Of a DNA stretch of 64,000 bases, positions 55,589 through 64,000 are shown one piece after another. The notes beneath the pieces are model-generated. The model saw only the letters and a list, made by a program, of their open reading frames with translations, had not been told where the DNA came from and did not search any database. Source of the DNA: Actinomyces vulturis (GTDB lineage Bacteria; Actinomycetota; Actinomycetes; Actinomycetales; Actinomycetaceae); NCBI RefSeq assembly GCF_001687305.1, contig NZ_LZRK01000003.1:124001-188000 (forward strand), read 5' to 3'. Every line of letters starts with the position of its first letter. The stretch's first letter is position 1. Both the position numbers and the translations under genes were made by a program.

Positions 55589-56095
55589 ATGAATATCATG
55601 CGTCGATTCTCCCGTCCCATCCTCGCATCCGTCTTCATTGTCGAAGGCATCGATGCCCTAATCAAGCCCAAGGCTCATGTCGAGAAAGTTGAGAAGGTTC
55701 TTCCCCCTCTCGAAAAGATTGGTCTGCCTCCAGTCGTTCGCGAACAAGCCACAGTGATTACCCGCGCTTCAGGAGCGCTTAGCGTTGTTGCTGGCCTGGG
55801 CCTAGCTACTGGTGTGGCTCCTCGTTCAAGTGCCGCCGTTCTTGCGGCACTTAATGTTCCCTTGGCCATTGTTAACAATCCCATCTGGCTTGCTCGTGGC
55901 AAGCAGGAGCGAAGCGATACCCTGAATGGTTTGATGGTCCGTGCTGCTCTCGGCGCTGGATTACTGATGGCTTCAGTTGACCGTGAAGGTAAGCCCTCCT
56001 TGATGTGGCGTGCTTCTGAACTGAAGCGTCAGCGTGAACTTACCGCAGCAGCAGTAGCAAAAGCGCGTGCTCAGGAGCAGGCTCGCGTTGCCTGA
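55589..56095 (+). CDS. DoxX family membrane protein
   Basis: 168 residues with three to four hydrophobic segments (about 10-28, 58-80, 85-100, 115-130), matching the DoxX family; members are linked to thiol and redox stress in actinobacteria, fitting the divergent sigR-rsrA pair. Near the C-terminus a charged helix rich in Ala, Arg and Gln follows the last membrane segment. Start ATG 55589 (a second ATG at 55598). Function not established. Confidence 0.82.
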   Translation: MNIMRRFSRPILASVFIVEGIDALIKPKAHVEKVEKVLPPLEKIGLPPVVREQATVITRASGALSVVAGLGLATGVAPRSSAAVLAALNVPLAIVNNPIWLARGKQERSDTLNGLMVRAALGAGLLMASVDREGKPSLMWRASELKRQRELTAAAVAKARAQEQARVA

Positions 56096-56117
56096 GTGTT
56101 TAACTAATTCCTCATCT

Positions 56118-57503
56118 ATGCTCACCGTATGGGCTGCGCCTCGAGCGTATACCCCCCTCCATGGGACTGTTCAGGTTCCTTCATCGAAATCGTTAAGTGC
56201 CCGTGCCCTCATTCTGGGTGCGTTGAGTCCTGTGCGGACTCGGATTCGTCATGTGCTGAGCAGTCGTGACACGGATTTGATGATGGCAGCGTTGCGCTCG
56301 CTTGGTGTGCAGATTGATCACGATGAGATGCGTGACGATCTTGTGTTGTCTTCTCCTTTGGCTACGGGAGATGCCTTTGTTGGAGGCTGCACGATTGATT
56401 GTGGTCTTGCAGGCACGGTGATGCGTTTTGTTCCACCGTTGTGTTTGCTTGCTGACGCTCCGGTGATTTTTGATGGTGACGAGGGCGCTCGACGCCGCCC
56501 TGTTGCCGATCTGCTTACCGCACTGTCCAGCGTGGGCGGCGATGTGTCATTCCTTGCTCATGAAGGTTTCTTCCCTGCCAGCGTGGGCCCCGGTTCTTTC
56601 CCTGCTACCAGTAGCGTTCACGACGATGAGATTCACGTGCAAGTCGATGCCAGTGCCTCAAGTCAGTTCTTATCTGCTCTGTTGATGGGTGCTAGCCAAT
56701 GGCCGATGCCTGCGGTGATTTGGACTACTGGCGAGGTGGTTTCATGGCCGCATGTGCAGATGACTATTGAGTGCATGCGTTCAGCGGGCTGCCAAGTTAG
56801 CCACATACAACGTGACGGGGCTACGCATGCTTGGCGTATCAATGGCTTTGATATATCCGTCGCCCGTGATGAGCATCTAGTTATTCTCGAACCTGATCTG
56901 TCGAATGCCGGTCCTTTCCTTGCTGCAGCGATGATTGCTGGCGGTGACGTAGCAGTTGACTCGTGGCCAGTTTCTACTACACAGGCTGGCGATGCTTGGC
57001 GTGAGATTTTGCCACTGATGGGCGCCGAGGTGGAGTTCGAGCCCGAGGAGTCTGGCCTGGGGCGCTTCCGCGTGCGAGGAACGGGTGAAATTCGTGGTTT
57101 GGAGATGAATCTGTCTCATGTGGGCGAATTGGTTCCCACAATTGCGGCTTTGGCGGCCATTGCCGGCACACAGGGGCACCGCTCGGTACTTTCTGGTATT
57201 GGTCATTTACGTGGTCATGAAACGGATCGATTGGCTGCACTTGTTCACGTCATTACGCTGCTTGGTGGGCGGGCTAGTGCTGATGAGGGGACACTCATTA
57301 TTGAGCCTTCTCCTCTTCATGGTGCACAGTTGCCGACCTTCGCTGATCATCGGATGGCCACATTTGCTGCGTTGATTGGCCTGGCAATTGATGACGTGGT
57401 CGTTGAGGACGTGGAGTGCACGTCAAAAACTCTGCCGAATTTCGTGTCCTTATGGTCATCTCTGCTGAACAGCAGTGAGGAAGTGCAAGTCAGTAATGAG
57501 TAG
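56118..57503 (+). CDS. aroA: 3-phosphoshikimate 1-carboxyvinyltransferase (EPSP synthase)
   Basis: Adds enolpyruvate from PEP to shikimate-3-phosphate, step six of aromatic amino acid synthesis. 461 residues from ATG 56118, chosen because the family N-terminus (VWAAPRAYTPLHGTVQVP) begins there; the frame is open to 56067. Active-site segments PSSKSLSARALI, CGLAGTVMRFVPP, ASASSQFLSALL, EPDLSNAGPFLAAA and DHRMATFAAL are all present. No ribosome binding site is obvious. Overlaps rsgA by 8 nt. Confidence 0.94.
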   Translation: MLTVWAAPRAYTPLHGTVQVPSSKSLSARALILGALSPVRTRIRHVLSSRDTDLMMAALRSLGVQIDHDEMRDDLVLSSPLATGDAFVGGCTIDCGLAGTVMRFVPPLCLLADAPVIFDGDEGARRRPVADLLTALSSVGGDVSFLAHEGFFPASVGPGSFPATSSVHDDEIHVQVDASASSQFLSALLMGASQWPMPAVIWTTGEVVSWPHVQMTIECMRSAGCQVSHIQRDGATHAWRINGFDISVARDEHLVILEPDLSNAGPFLAAAMIAGGDVAVDSWPVSTTQAGDAWREILPLMGAEVEFEPEESGLGRFRVRGTGEIRGLEMNLSHVGELVPTIAALAAIAGTQGHRSVLSGIGHLRGHETDRLAALVHVITLLGGRASADEGTLIIEPSPLHGAQLPTFADHRMATFAALIGLAIDDVVVEDVECTSKTLPNFVSLWSSLLNSSEEVQVSNE

Positions 57504-58554
57504 ACGCGATATTGGTACCGACGATCCTCGTGTGAAGGTGCGCCCAGGGAAGGGTTCTCGTCCACGAACAAAGGTCCGTCCGAGTTACCCTGATGCTCCC
57601 ACGGGGAAGGTCACGCGTATCGATCGCGGCCATTACCGTATTCACCTGGCTGACCCCTCACTCACTGATGATGGTCAGGGCAATATCACCGCAATGAAGG
57701 CCCGCGAGTTAGGACGCGGCAAAGTTGTGGTTGGTGATCACGTGGCCGTAGTAGGCGATGTCAGTGGCCGTAAAGATACCTTGGCCCGTCTTGTTCGTAT
57801 TGAGGAACGTTCCACGTTGCTGCGCCGCAGCAATGAAGATGGAGATATGGCTGGTACCGAGAAGCCTGTCGTTGCTAATGCCACGCTTCTCGTTATTGTG
57901 ACCGCGTTAGCTGACCCCCCACCTCGCCCCGGTATGATTGACCGTTATTTAGTAGCCGCCTATGACGCGGGGATGACTCCACTCATTGTCTTGACCAAAG
58001 CAGACTTAGCACCAAGTGACGAGTTGCTCAGTTTATATGAGCCCCTGGGGGTCACATGTTTGCCCACGACAGTGACGATCAGTAAAGACGGCCAGCCGCG
58101 CATTGAAGGCATTGATGCGGTACGGCGTCATCTTGCTGGACAAGTCAGCGTGCTGGTTGGCCACTCCGGTGTTGGCAAGTCCACCCTCATGAATGCCCTC
58201 ATCCCAGAAGCCGACAGGCTCACGGGTCATGTCAACGCCATTACGGGCAAGGGGCGCCATACCTCCACCTCCATGCAGGCTGTTGCCTTCGATGAGGGCG
58301 GATGGCTCATTGATACCCCTGGCGTGCGTTCCTTCGGCGTGGCTCATGTGGGCAGCGCCGATGTACTGCGTGGCTTCCCCGATTTAGAAGAGGTTGCTGA
58401 GCAGTGCCCCCGTGGCTGTACCCATGAAGATGGCGTCATCGACTGTGCTCTAGACGAATGGGCTCAGGGCGATGAGATTCGCACTGCCCGCGTTCAATCG
58501 TTCCGCCGTCTCCTCGCTCCTGCTTTAGATGCTGAAGATCCCACGAAGAAATAA
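57496..58554 (+). CDS. rsgA: Ribosome small-subunit-dependent GTPase RsgA
   Basis: Circularly permuted GTPase for late 30S assembly. About 352 residues from ATG 57496, which overlaps the aroA stop; a GTG at 57475 is possible but lies inside aroA. OB-fold N-terminus, then G4 TKAD, G1 GHSGVGKST, G3 DTPGVRSFG and the zinc finger CPRGCTHEDGVIDCAL. The basic stretch before the OB fold is typical of actinobacteria. aroA followed by rsgA is a conserved actinobacterial order. Confidence 0.94.
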   Translation: MSRRDIGTDDPRVKVRPGKGSRPRTKVRPSYPDAPTGKVTRIDRGHYRIHLADPSLTDDGQGNITAMKARELGRGKVVVGDHVAVVGDVSGRKDTLARLVRIEERSTLLRRSNEDGDMAGTEKPVVANATLLVIVTALADPPPRPGMIDRYLVAAYDAGMTPLIVLTKADLAPSDELLSLYEPLGVTCLPTTVTISKDGQPRIEGIDAVRRHLAGQVSVLVGHSGVGKSTLMNALIPEADRLTGHVNAITGKGRHTSTSMQAVAFDEGGWLIDTPGVRSFGVAHVGSADVLRGFPDLEEVAEQCPRGCTHEDGVIDCALDEWAQGDEIRTARVQSFRRLLAPALDAEDPTKK

Positions 58555-58559
58555 CCGAC

Positions 58560-59177
58560 ATGACCTGTGATATTCGTATTGTCCCAGCACGTGAGCAGGA
58601 TGCCGATCCCATCACTGAGTTGATGGCTGATGTCTTCCTCCACGACCCCACGATGAAGTTGATGGTGGAACACTTTCCCACTGAACGCCGACGCAACATG
58701 ATGGCCGGGTTCCTGTCCCTGCAGTTACGTGACGATTACCTGCCCGGCGGTCTGGTCGACGTCGCGTGGCTGGTTGAGGATGGTCAGCGCACCTTAGCAG
58801 GCAGTGCCTGGTGGATTGAGATGGATCCACGTTTTGAGCATCCTGGTTGTGAGGATCGTGCTGTCCGTGTGCTGGGTGACGGCGCAGCATTGTGGAATCG
58901 CTGCGAGGAACTGGCAGCCCCCTTCCACCCACAGTGTCCTCATCACTATCTCTATCTGCTGGCGGTGAATCCCGATTGCCGCTCGATGAGTGTGGGCTCC
59001 AAACTTCTCGAACACGGTATCGATCGTGCGCATCAGCGCAATATGCCAGCTTTCCTTGAGGCCACCACCACACGTGCCGCAGCACTGTACGAGCGCATGG
59101 GCATGCGCTCCGTGGGACTCATTGAGGCAAGTGATCCGCTGCCTGAGTGTTACCCCATGTGCACCCAAGTGTCCTGA
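58560..59177 (+). CDS. GNAT family N-acetyltransferase
   Basis: 205 residues, starting 5 nt after rsgA, so likely in its operon. The acetyl-CoA-binding motif A is LLAVNPDCRSMSVGSKLLEHG, followed by LEATTTRAAALYERMGM. The N-terminal half differs from well-known members, so substrate is unknown. Histidine- and Cys-containing PFHPQCPHHYLYL precedes motif A. Confidence 0.85.
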   Translation: MTCDIRIVPAREQDADPITELMADVFLHDPTMKLMVEHFPTERRRNMMAGFLSLQLRDDYLPGGLVDVAWLVEDGQRTLAGSAWWIEMDPRFEHPGCEDRAVRVLGDGAALWNRCEELAAPFHPQCPHHYLYLLAVNPDCRSMSVGSKLLEHGIDRAHQRNMPAFLEATTTRAAALYERMGMRSVGLIEASDPLPECYPMCTQVS

Positions 59178-59195
59178 AGTCGCTGTCTCCTCACA

Positions 59196-61835
59196 TCACT
59201 TCTGACGCACGGACAAGATGCCCTTCGCTCCCTTCTCCATGAGGTTAAAGGCATGCGTGACGAAGGGGTAATCGCCTGCTTCCGGCAGGGTCAACTCCAC
59301 GAAACCGCCTTGTGCCGGTTGAAGTCCAAGAGCCTGGGATGCTCCACGTGCAAAGACTCCCACGTTTTCCGGGCCTCCCAGCACCCAACGCCCTTCAGAG
59401 AAGACAGTGTCGAATTGTCCTCCCACTACGTGGAATGATGAAGGTAAAGAGGGGCCAGCATCCATCACCCATATGCGCACTCGTTCATCCGTACCGATGA
59501 CAATAGGGGCGTGAGTGTACTGGAAGGCGTAGCCATTGAAGGCCATCACAGTAGGGTTCGCGTCAGCAATACGCTTCGGATCAGGTTCCACAGACCCCTC
59601 ACTTGCGTAGATTTCCGACTGAATCATGACCAGTTCATGGTCCACCGCAGGCAGGCCTTCAGGGTCAATGATGACCGCTCCGTACATGCCCGAAGACAGG
59701 TGGAAACTCATGGGTGCCGTGGAGCAGTGGTAGAGCCAGATTCCTGCATGTTCGGCGTTGAAGGTATAGGTCAAGGACTGACCAGGCTCAATCGATTTCA
59801 TGTCACGACTGGGAGGGTTAATGCCAGCATGGAAATCAATGGAGTGGCTCATGGTGCCGTCATTGACGAGAGTGATGACGAAGGTATCACCAATCTTTCC
59901 TCGCAAAACGGGGCCAGGTACCGTGCCGTTAAACATCATGCGCCGCTGGTGAATACCACAGCCCACATCCATCACCATTTCACTGACAGTCATGGTCACC
60001 TCATGGTGTTGGGGGGTGCTGTCACTGCGCATGGCTGGCGCATAGGGATCGTAAGTCGTCCAATCGGCAGGCGGCTTAGCCTGCCAATCCACCCAATCGT
60101 CGGAGTCCGCCATCGCGTGGTGCTCAGCATGCTGATCCTGTTGGCCCCTGATACCAATATGGATTTCCATCCCCATCGCGCGATGCCCAGGCAGAGTGCA
60201 CCAGCCGGTCACAGGCCCAGTGAGCGGGCCAATGGTCACTTGACCGGATTCTCCCGGTGAGAGGAATCCAGTGGACTGACCATCAATAAATAAATCATGG
60301 ACCTGGTCGCCATTGTTAATGACATTTAGAGTAAGCACAGTCCCCTCAACCACATCCAGTGTGTTGGGGGTGAAACGCATTCCTTCGATGCTGATGTCTT
60401 CACGGCGTTTCCCACCCTGAGTTGATGGGGATACGAGGCTGTCATGGCTAAGCAGTTCGCCCGTCAACGCTACGCCACCTACAGTGAGAAGGCCTGCTAA
60501 CGCCCAACGACGATTAACACGATCGTCGCACATCGCTACTTCCGTGGCAGGTGCGCTTACCCGCGAACACAGCGTCATCCATGTGATGACAAGAAGTTTA
60601 CCCACCATAAAAGCAATGGCGATAAGGGTGAGCACAGGAAGAAGTCCCCACACGCCCCGAGCATGCGGTATCTGCATGGCCACGATTCCAGCATTGTAGG
60701 TCAGAACAACCCAAGGCCATGCATGATTGACGATGGCATTCGTTCGCCGAGAATGGGCGGGGCCTCCGCCCAACATCACCGGAAGCAAATAAGAAAGAGC
60801 TCCCAGGATTATCTGGAGCATGGCGCCAAGAACAAGCGCTGGAAGGAGACGCGTGATGGCACTGGAACGAGCGGCGTCGGATACAAGCGGGCTCCAGGAG
60901 ATAGCCAGGGTCAGAGTGCCCCAGATATACCAGACGGCTGCGGCAGCGCTGGCGGCTGTGGCCAGTGAAGAGATGGGTTTGCGCTGCATTTCGGCTAACC
61001 CGTCACGCACGATGACACCGATACCGATGAGCAGCGCCAAGCCACCAAGCAGGCTCATCCACGCTAGCCAGCCACTAGCGGCAGTGAACACAGTTCCCAC
61101 GCTCAACGCGAGGAGAGCGTGGCGAGCATGGAATGGTGCCGCATCTTCCATACGAGTACGTAGCATCGTGGGCCACAGAAGAACGAGTGTTCCCCACACC
61201 GTCATTCCCATGAAGCCATGAATCATGATGGCCACGTGAGCCATGGCCATAGGAGGTATTGATGAGGCGTGCCCAGTATGAGTCAGATAGGTCATCCCCA
61301 CCCCCACAAGGATGCCCACGATGCACCACAGCCAGGCAATGACGTAATAAGAAACGAGCGTGTGAAAACGCGCGCCCACTGACTGGCGCTTATCGAGAAT
61401 CATAGAAGCCACGCCGATAGCAACGTTGATTAAAACACAAAGAGCACCAAAAAAAGTCAAGACAATGCGGTCATCTAACACACCGGCGAGAACCAGCACG
61501 GTGCCCACCGTATGAGCACCGAGGCGGACATCAAGCATCCATGGACCGAAGCGCGCTGGAAGACGTAGGAGAGTAGTGGCGAAGTGGGCGCTCCAAATCG
61601 TGATGGCACTGCCCGCTGCTCCAAGTAGCAGCGCATGGATAACGAACCAGCCGCCGGGGTGAATACACGACTCACAATGGTTCATCACAGCAGCAGCGAA
61701 AGCCACCACTATCCACACCAGAATGAGGCTATTACGACGCAGTTGTTCATGACGGCGGGAGGTCCACGCAGAGGCTGGACTGGCTTGACCTGATGTTGCC
61801 AAGGGGAGAGAACGTCGAAGAGGCTGATGTGTCAT
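59196..61835 (-). CDS. nirK: Membrane-fused copper nitrite reductase (NirK/AniA type)
   Basis: Reduces nitrite to nitric oxide outside the membrane. 879 residues in three parts: a hydrophobic region (about 35-425, some ten helices, His-rich, with HVAIMIHGFMG), another helix at 443-463 leading into an extracellular cupredoxin (about 480-565; ligands His513, Cys546, His551, Met554) and a two-domain Cu nitrite reductase (about 610-879). The latter keeps all ligands: type-1 Cu His664, Cys704, His712, Met717; type-2 Cu His669, His703, His861; catalytic Asp667 and His802. The N-terminal part probably passes electrons to the cupredoxin. Divergent from uppP. Confidence 0.9.
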   Translation of the reverse strand: MTHQPLRRSLPLATSGQASPASAWTSRRHEQLRRNSLILVWIVVAFAAAVMNHCESCIHPGGWFVIHALLLGAAGSAITIWSAHFATTLLRLPARFGPWMLDVRLGAHTVGTVLVLAGVLDDRIVLTFFGALCVLINVAIGVASMILDKRQSVGARFHTLVSYYVIAWLWCIVGILVGVGMTYLTHTGHASSIPPMAMAHVAIMIHGFMGMTVWGTLVLLWPTMLRTRMEDAAPFHARHALLALSVGTVFTAASGWLAWMSLLGGLALLIGIGVIVRDGLAEMQRKPISSLATAASAAAAVWYIWGTLTLAISWSPLVSDAARSSAITRLLPALVLGAMLQIILGALSYLLPVMLGGGPAHSRRTNAIVNHAWPWVVLTYNAGIVAMQIPHARGVWGLLPVLTLIAIAFMVGKLLVITWMTLCSRVSAPATEVAMCDDRVNRRWALAGLLTVGGVALTGELLSHDSLVSPSTQGGKRREDISIEGMRFTPNTLDVVEGTVLTLNVINNGDQVHDLFIDGQSTGFLSPGESGQVTIGPLTGPVTGWCTLPGHRAMGMEIHIGIRGQQDQHAEHHAMADSDDWVDWQAKPPADWTTYDPYAPAMRSDSTPQHHEVTMTVSEMVMDVGCGIHQRRMMFNGTVPGPVLRGKIGDTFVITLVNDGTMSHSIDFHAGINPPSRDMKSIEPGQSLTYTFNAEHAGIWLYHCSTAPMSFHLSSGMYGAVIIDPEGLPAVDHELVMIQSEIYASEGSVEPDPKRIADANPTVMAFNGYAFQYTHAPIVIGTDERVRIWVMDAGPSLPSSFHVVGGQFDTVFSEGRWVLGGPENVGVFARGASQALGLQPAQGGFVELTLPEAGDYPFVTHAFNLMEKGAKGILSVRQK

Positions 61836-61947
61836 GGGCCCTACCCTACGGCTGCGCGCCCGATAGAGTCACCAACCTGTAATGGCGCTAATCTGGACGC
61901 AGTCCTGGCCTAACAAGCCGAAAGCACCGTATGTCTGGAGCGTGCAC

Positions 61948-62784
61948 ATGAACCTTATCCATGCCGTCATTTTGGGAATTGTCGAGGGAATCACCGAGTT
62001 TCTTCCGGTCTCATCAACCGGTCACCTCAACATCGTAGAAAAACTTCTCGGCTACCAAATTGATTCCGTGGGTATGACAGCTTTCACTGCCGTCATCCAG
62101 GTGGGTGCCATTATCGCGGCCATCATCTACTTTTGGAAAGACATCGTCCGTATCGCTACCGCATGGGTGAGCGGTCTGGGCAATATCAGCAAAAGAAACC
62201 ACCCCGATTACACTCTGGGGTGGGGAATCATCATTGGCTCCATTCCTGTCGCCGTTGTAGGCCTAGTTTTTAAAGACTTCATTGAAACCACCTCACGGAG
62301 CCTGTGGATTATCGCAGGTGCCCTGATCGTGTGGAGTGGCGTGATGTGGATGGCTGACCGTCGTAAGTCTCTGACTAAATCCATGAATGATGTGGGCATT
62401 GTTGATGCACTAATCATCGGCTGCTTCCAGGCTCTTGCTCCAGTTTTTCCTGGTATCTCCCGCTCTGGCGCCACCATTAGCGCCGGATTGTTCCGCGGTT
62501 TCGATCGCGTCACTGCAACACGTTTGTCCTTCTACATGGGTATTCCGGCGTTAGTGGCTGCGGGTGTGCTCGAAGCCATCACAGGTGCCGCAGATATCTC
62601 TGCCACTGTCGGTTGGGTTCCTACCCTCGTGGCCACGGTAGTCTCCGGGGTGGTTGCTTATGCCTCTATCGCTTGGCTGCTTCGCTTCGTCTCTTCCAAC
62701 AAGTTCACCTCGTTCATCGTCTACCGCGTGGTCATCGGTGTGCTCATCATGATCAGTGTGGGGGCTGGTTTGGTGACTGCCTGA
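61948..62784 (+). CDS. uppP: Undecaprenyl-diphosphate phosphatase
   Basis: Recycles the undecaprenyl carrier used for cell-wall synthesis; raised levels confer bacitracin resistance in other bacteria. 278 residues from ATG 61948, with TGGAG seven nucleotides upstream; the frame is open to 61882. Several membrane helices. Signature motifs EGITEFLPVSSTGH at the N-terminus and PGISRSGATISAGL in the second half are intact. Confidence 0.95.
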   Translation: MNLIHAVILGIVEGITEFLPVSSTGHLNIVEKLLGYQIDSVGMTAFTAVIQVGAIIAAIIYFWKDIVRIATAWVSGLGNISKRNHPDYTLGWGIIIGSIPVAVVGLVFKDFIETTSRSLWIIAGALIVWSGVMWMADRRKSLTKSMNDVGIVDALIIGCFQALAPVFPGISRSGATISAGLFRGFDRVTATRLSFYMGIPALVAAGVLEAITGAADISATVGWVPTLVATVVSGVVAYASIAWLLRFVSSNKFTSFIVYRVVIGVLIMISVGAGLVTA

Positions 62785-62838
62785 TTTCCTCGTAGCAGAC
62801 GGGCTATATGTGTCACTAGTCCGTGGCACGATGGGGCC

Positions 62839-64000
62839 ATGCGAATTCTTCACACCTCTGACTGGCATCTGGGGCGCACTTTTCATGGTCTGACTCTGCA
62901 CGCAGAGCATGCCGCATTCATCGATCACATTGAGCAAATTGTCCGTGATGAGATGATCGATGCTGTCCTCCTGAGCGGGGATGTCTATGACCGTTCCTTG
63001 CCGCCAGTGGAGAGCGTGGAGTTACTCAATGATGCGATGGAGCGCCTCAGTGCGCTCACGCATGTGGTGCTGACACCGGGAAACCACGATTCCGCCACTC
63101 GCCTAGGGTTTGGGCATCGTCTTTTTACCGATCGCGTTCACGTTCAACCGTCGATCACCGACGTTGCCCAGGCAATCGAATTGCCAGATCGCGACGGGAA
63201 CATCGGTGCTGTGGTCTATGCGTTGCCATACTTGGATCCGGATGTTGCCCGTGCTCCCTTGGCATCGGTGCTGTTTGAGCGTCAGATGGAGTCCTCTCAA
63301 GAACCTCTCCCCCGGTCTCATCAAGCAGTGATGGGTGGAGCCCTGCGATTAGTAGGAACAGATTTATCGACTCGTTCTCAGTCATGGTCACGGCGTATTC
63401 CGGTCATTGCCATGGCCCATGCGTTTGTGACCGGCGGTGAAGTTACCGATTCCGAACGTGATATTCGGGTTGGTGGTGTGGACAGCGTGTCATCGTCACT
63501 CTTCACCACGCTGGGTTATTCAGAGCGTCCTGATCGGTGTCCTGGGCTCGATTACGTGGCTCTTGGACATTTGCACCGTCCCCAAATACTGGATGAGGGT
63601 GCTTTTGCTTTCTCCTCCTCGTCTGAACGTGACGAGGAGCGCCGCCCGGCTTTAGTTTATAGTGGCTCGGCTTTACCCTTCTCGTTCTCCGAAGCCGCTC
63701 ACCAGAAATCCAATGTCGTCATTGATACTGAATCGGGGACTTGGGAAACGATCACCACGCCGTTTGACCACCGAATTGAACGTGTTTCGATGAGCATGGA
63801 TGAGTGTGAATCAGGCGCCTTTGATTACCTCAAGGACGCATGGTTGGACGTCACTCTGACGGGAGAGCGTGTACCAGGCGCCGTGAGCAGGCTGAAGCAC
63901 CGATTCCCTCATATGCTCTCCTTCTCCTATGCCCAGGCCGCTGAACCTCAACGTCAATCAATCGCGATTACTCGCGCAAGTGATCCCCTGGAAGTATCCG
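62839..64000 (+). CDS. sbcD: Exonuclease SbcD, 3' end outside window
   Basis: Mre11-type nuclease subunit that with SbcC opens hairpins and processes DNA ends. From ATG 62839, 387 codons are present with no stop before the window edge. Phosphoesterase motifs: SDWHLG, SGDVYDRS, PGNHDS, AMAHAFVTGG and LGHLHRPQ. Two inserts (about residues 145-175 and 240-270) make it longer than E. coli SbcD at the same point. sbcC is expected downstream. Another DNA-end-processing gene set, adnAB, is elsewhere in the window. Confidence 0.93.
   Translation, partial: MRILHTSDWHLGRTFHGLTLHAEHAAFIDHIEQIVRDEMIDAVLLSGDVYDRSLPPVESVELLNDAMERLSALTHVVLTPGNHDSATRLGFGHRLFTDRVHVQPSITDVAQAIELPDRDGNIGAVVYALPYLDPDVARAPLASVLFERQMESSQEPLPRSHQAVMGGALRLVGTDLSTRSQSWSRRIPVIAMAHAFVTGGEVTDSERDIRVGGVDSVSSSLFTTLGYSERPDRCPGLDYVALGHLHRPQILDEGAFAFSSSSERDEERRPALVYSGSALPFSFSEAAHQKSNVVIDTESGTWETITTPFDHRIERVSMSMDECESGAFDYLKDAWLDVTLTGERVPGAVSRLKHRFPHMLSFSYAQAAEPQRQSIAITRASDPLEVS

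Overview
The window looks like a chromosomal segment of a moderate-GC actinobacterium (mid-50s % G+C by eye), most likely a member of the Actinomycetaceae. The evidence is gene order and families: a DasR-like GntR regulator beside a split GlcNAc/glucose PTS; AdnA/AdnB helicase-nucleases; a DUF3107 / ferritin-like / RhlE helicase block; argS-lysA-hom-thrB-rho; a SigR/RsrA pair; an aroA-rsgA pair; a fused Kgd-type 2-oxoglutarate dehydrogenase; the 24-residue ribosomal protein bL37; and GTG/TTG starts. No phage, IS element, CRISPR array or rRNA was seen. The genus is not determined.

Layout. 1-2004: 3' part of aminopeptidase N. 2371-11569: carbon-uptake block, with EIIC, a DasR-type regulator, three separate EIIB proteins, EIIA, 4-alpha-glucanotransferase and Enzyme I, followed by a TesB thioesterase; HPr is not in the window. 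Two promoters here carry a DasR-like operator over the predicted transcription start. 11672-14578: EttA and release factor 2. 14628-19435: a compact Tad/Flp pilus cluster on the minus strand. 19670-27835: a kinase-fold protein and the adnA-adnB pair. 27979-32975: DUF3107, ferritin-like protein, RhlE and Rho. 33133-38953: thrB-hom-lysA-argS (minus strand), in which LysA and ThrB appear to have lost their active sites while Hom and ArgS look intact; thrC is absent. 39123-42721: MntH, a nucleotidyltransferase plus sugar-kinase pair, and tRNA-Arg(CCG). 42836-49259: GDPD, an M23 peptidase, two CNNM/CBS membrane proteins and an OmpR/histidine-kinase pair. 49454-54297: Kgd, an SGNH-fold protein and bL37. 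54455-59177: RsrA, SigR, DoxX-like protein, AroA, RsgA and a GNAT acetyltransferase. 59196-64000: a three-part membrane copper nitrite reductase, UppP and the 5' part of sbcD.

How it fits together. PtsI, the EIIA, EIIB and EIIC proteins and the DasR-like regulator form one sugar-uptake and signalling module, with MalQ handling maltodextrins. The adnAB pair (and sbcD at the right edge) serve double-strand break processing. SigR/RsrA is a thiol-oxidative stress switch. NirK would reduce nitrite to nitric oxide, and Kgd feeds the TCA cycle. A recurring oddity is full-length, undisrupted genes whose proteins keep a fold but lack expected catalytic residues: the LysA-like and ThrB-like proteins, the APH-fold protein beside adnAB, probably the ferritin-like protein, and the SGNH protein. 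The LysA/ThrB case, inside an otherwise intact amino-acid operon, is the most unusual feature of the window.
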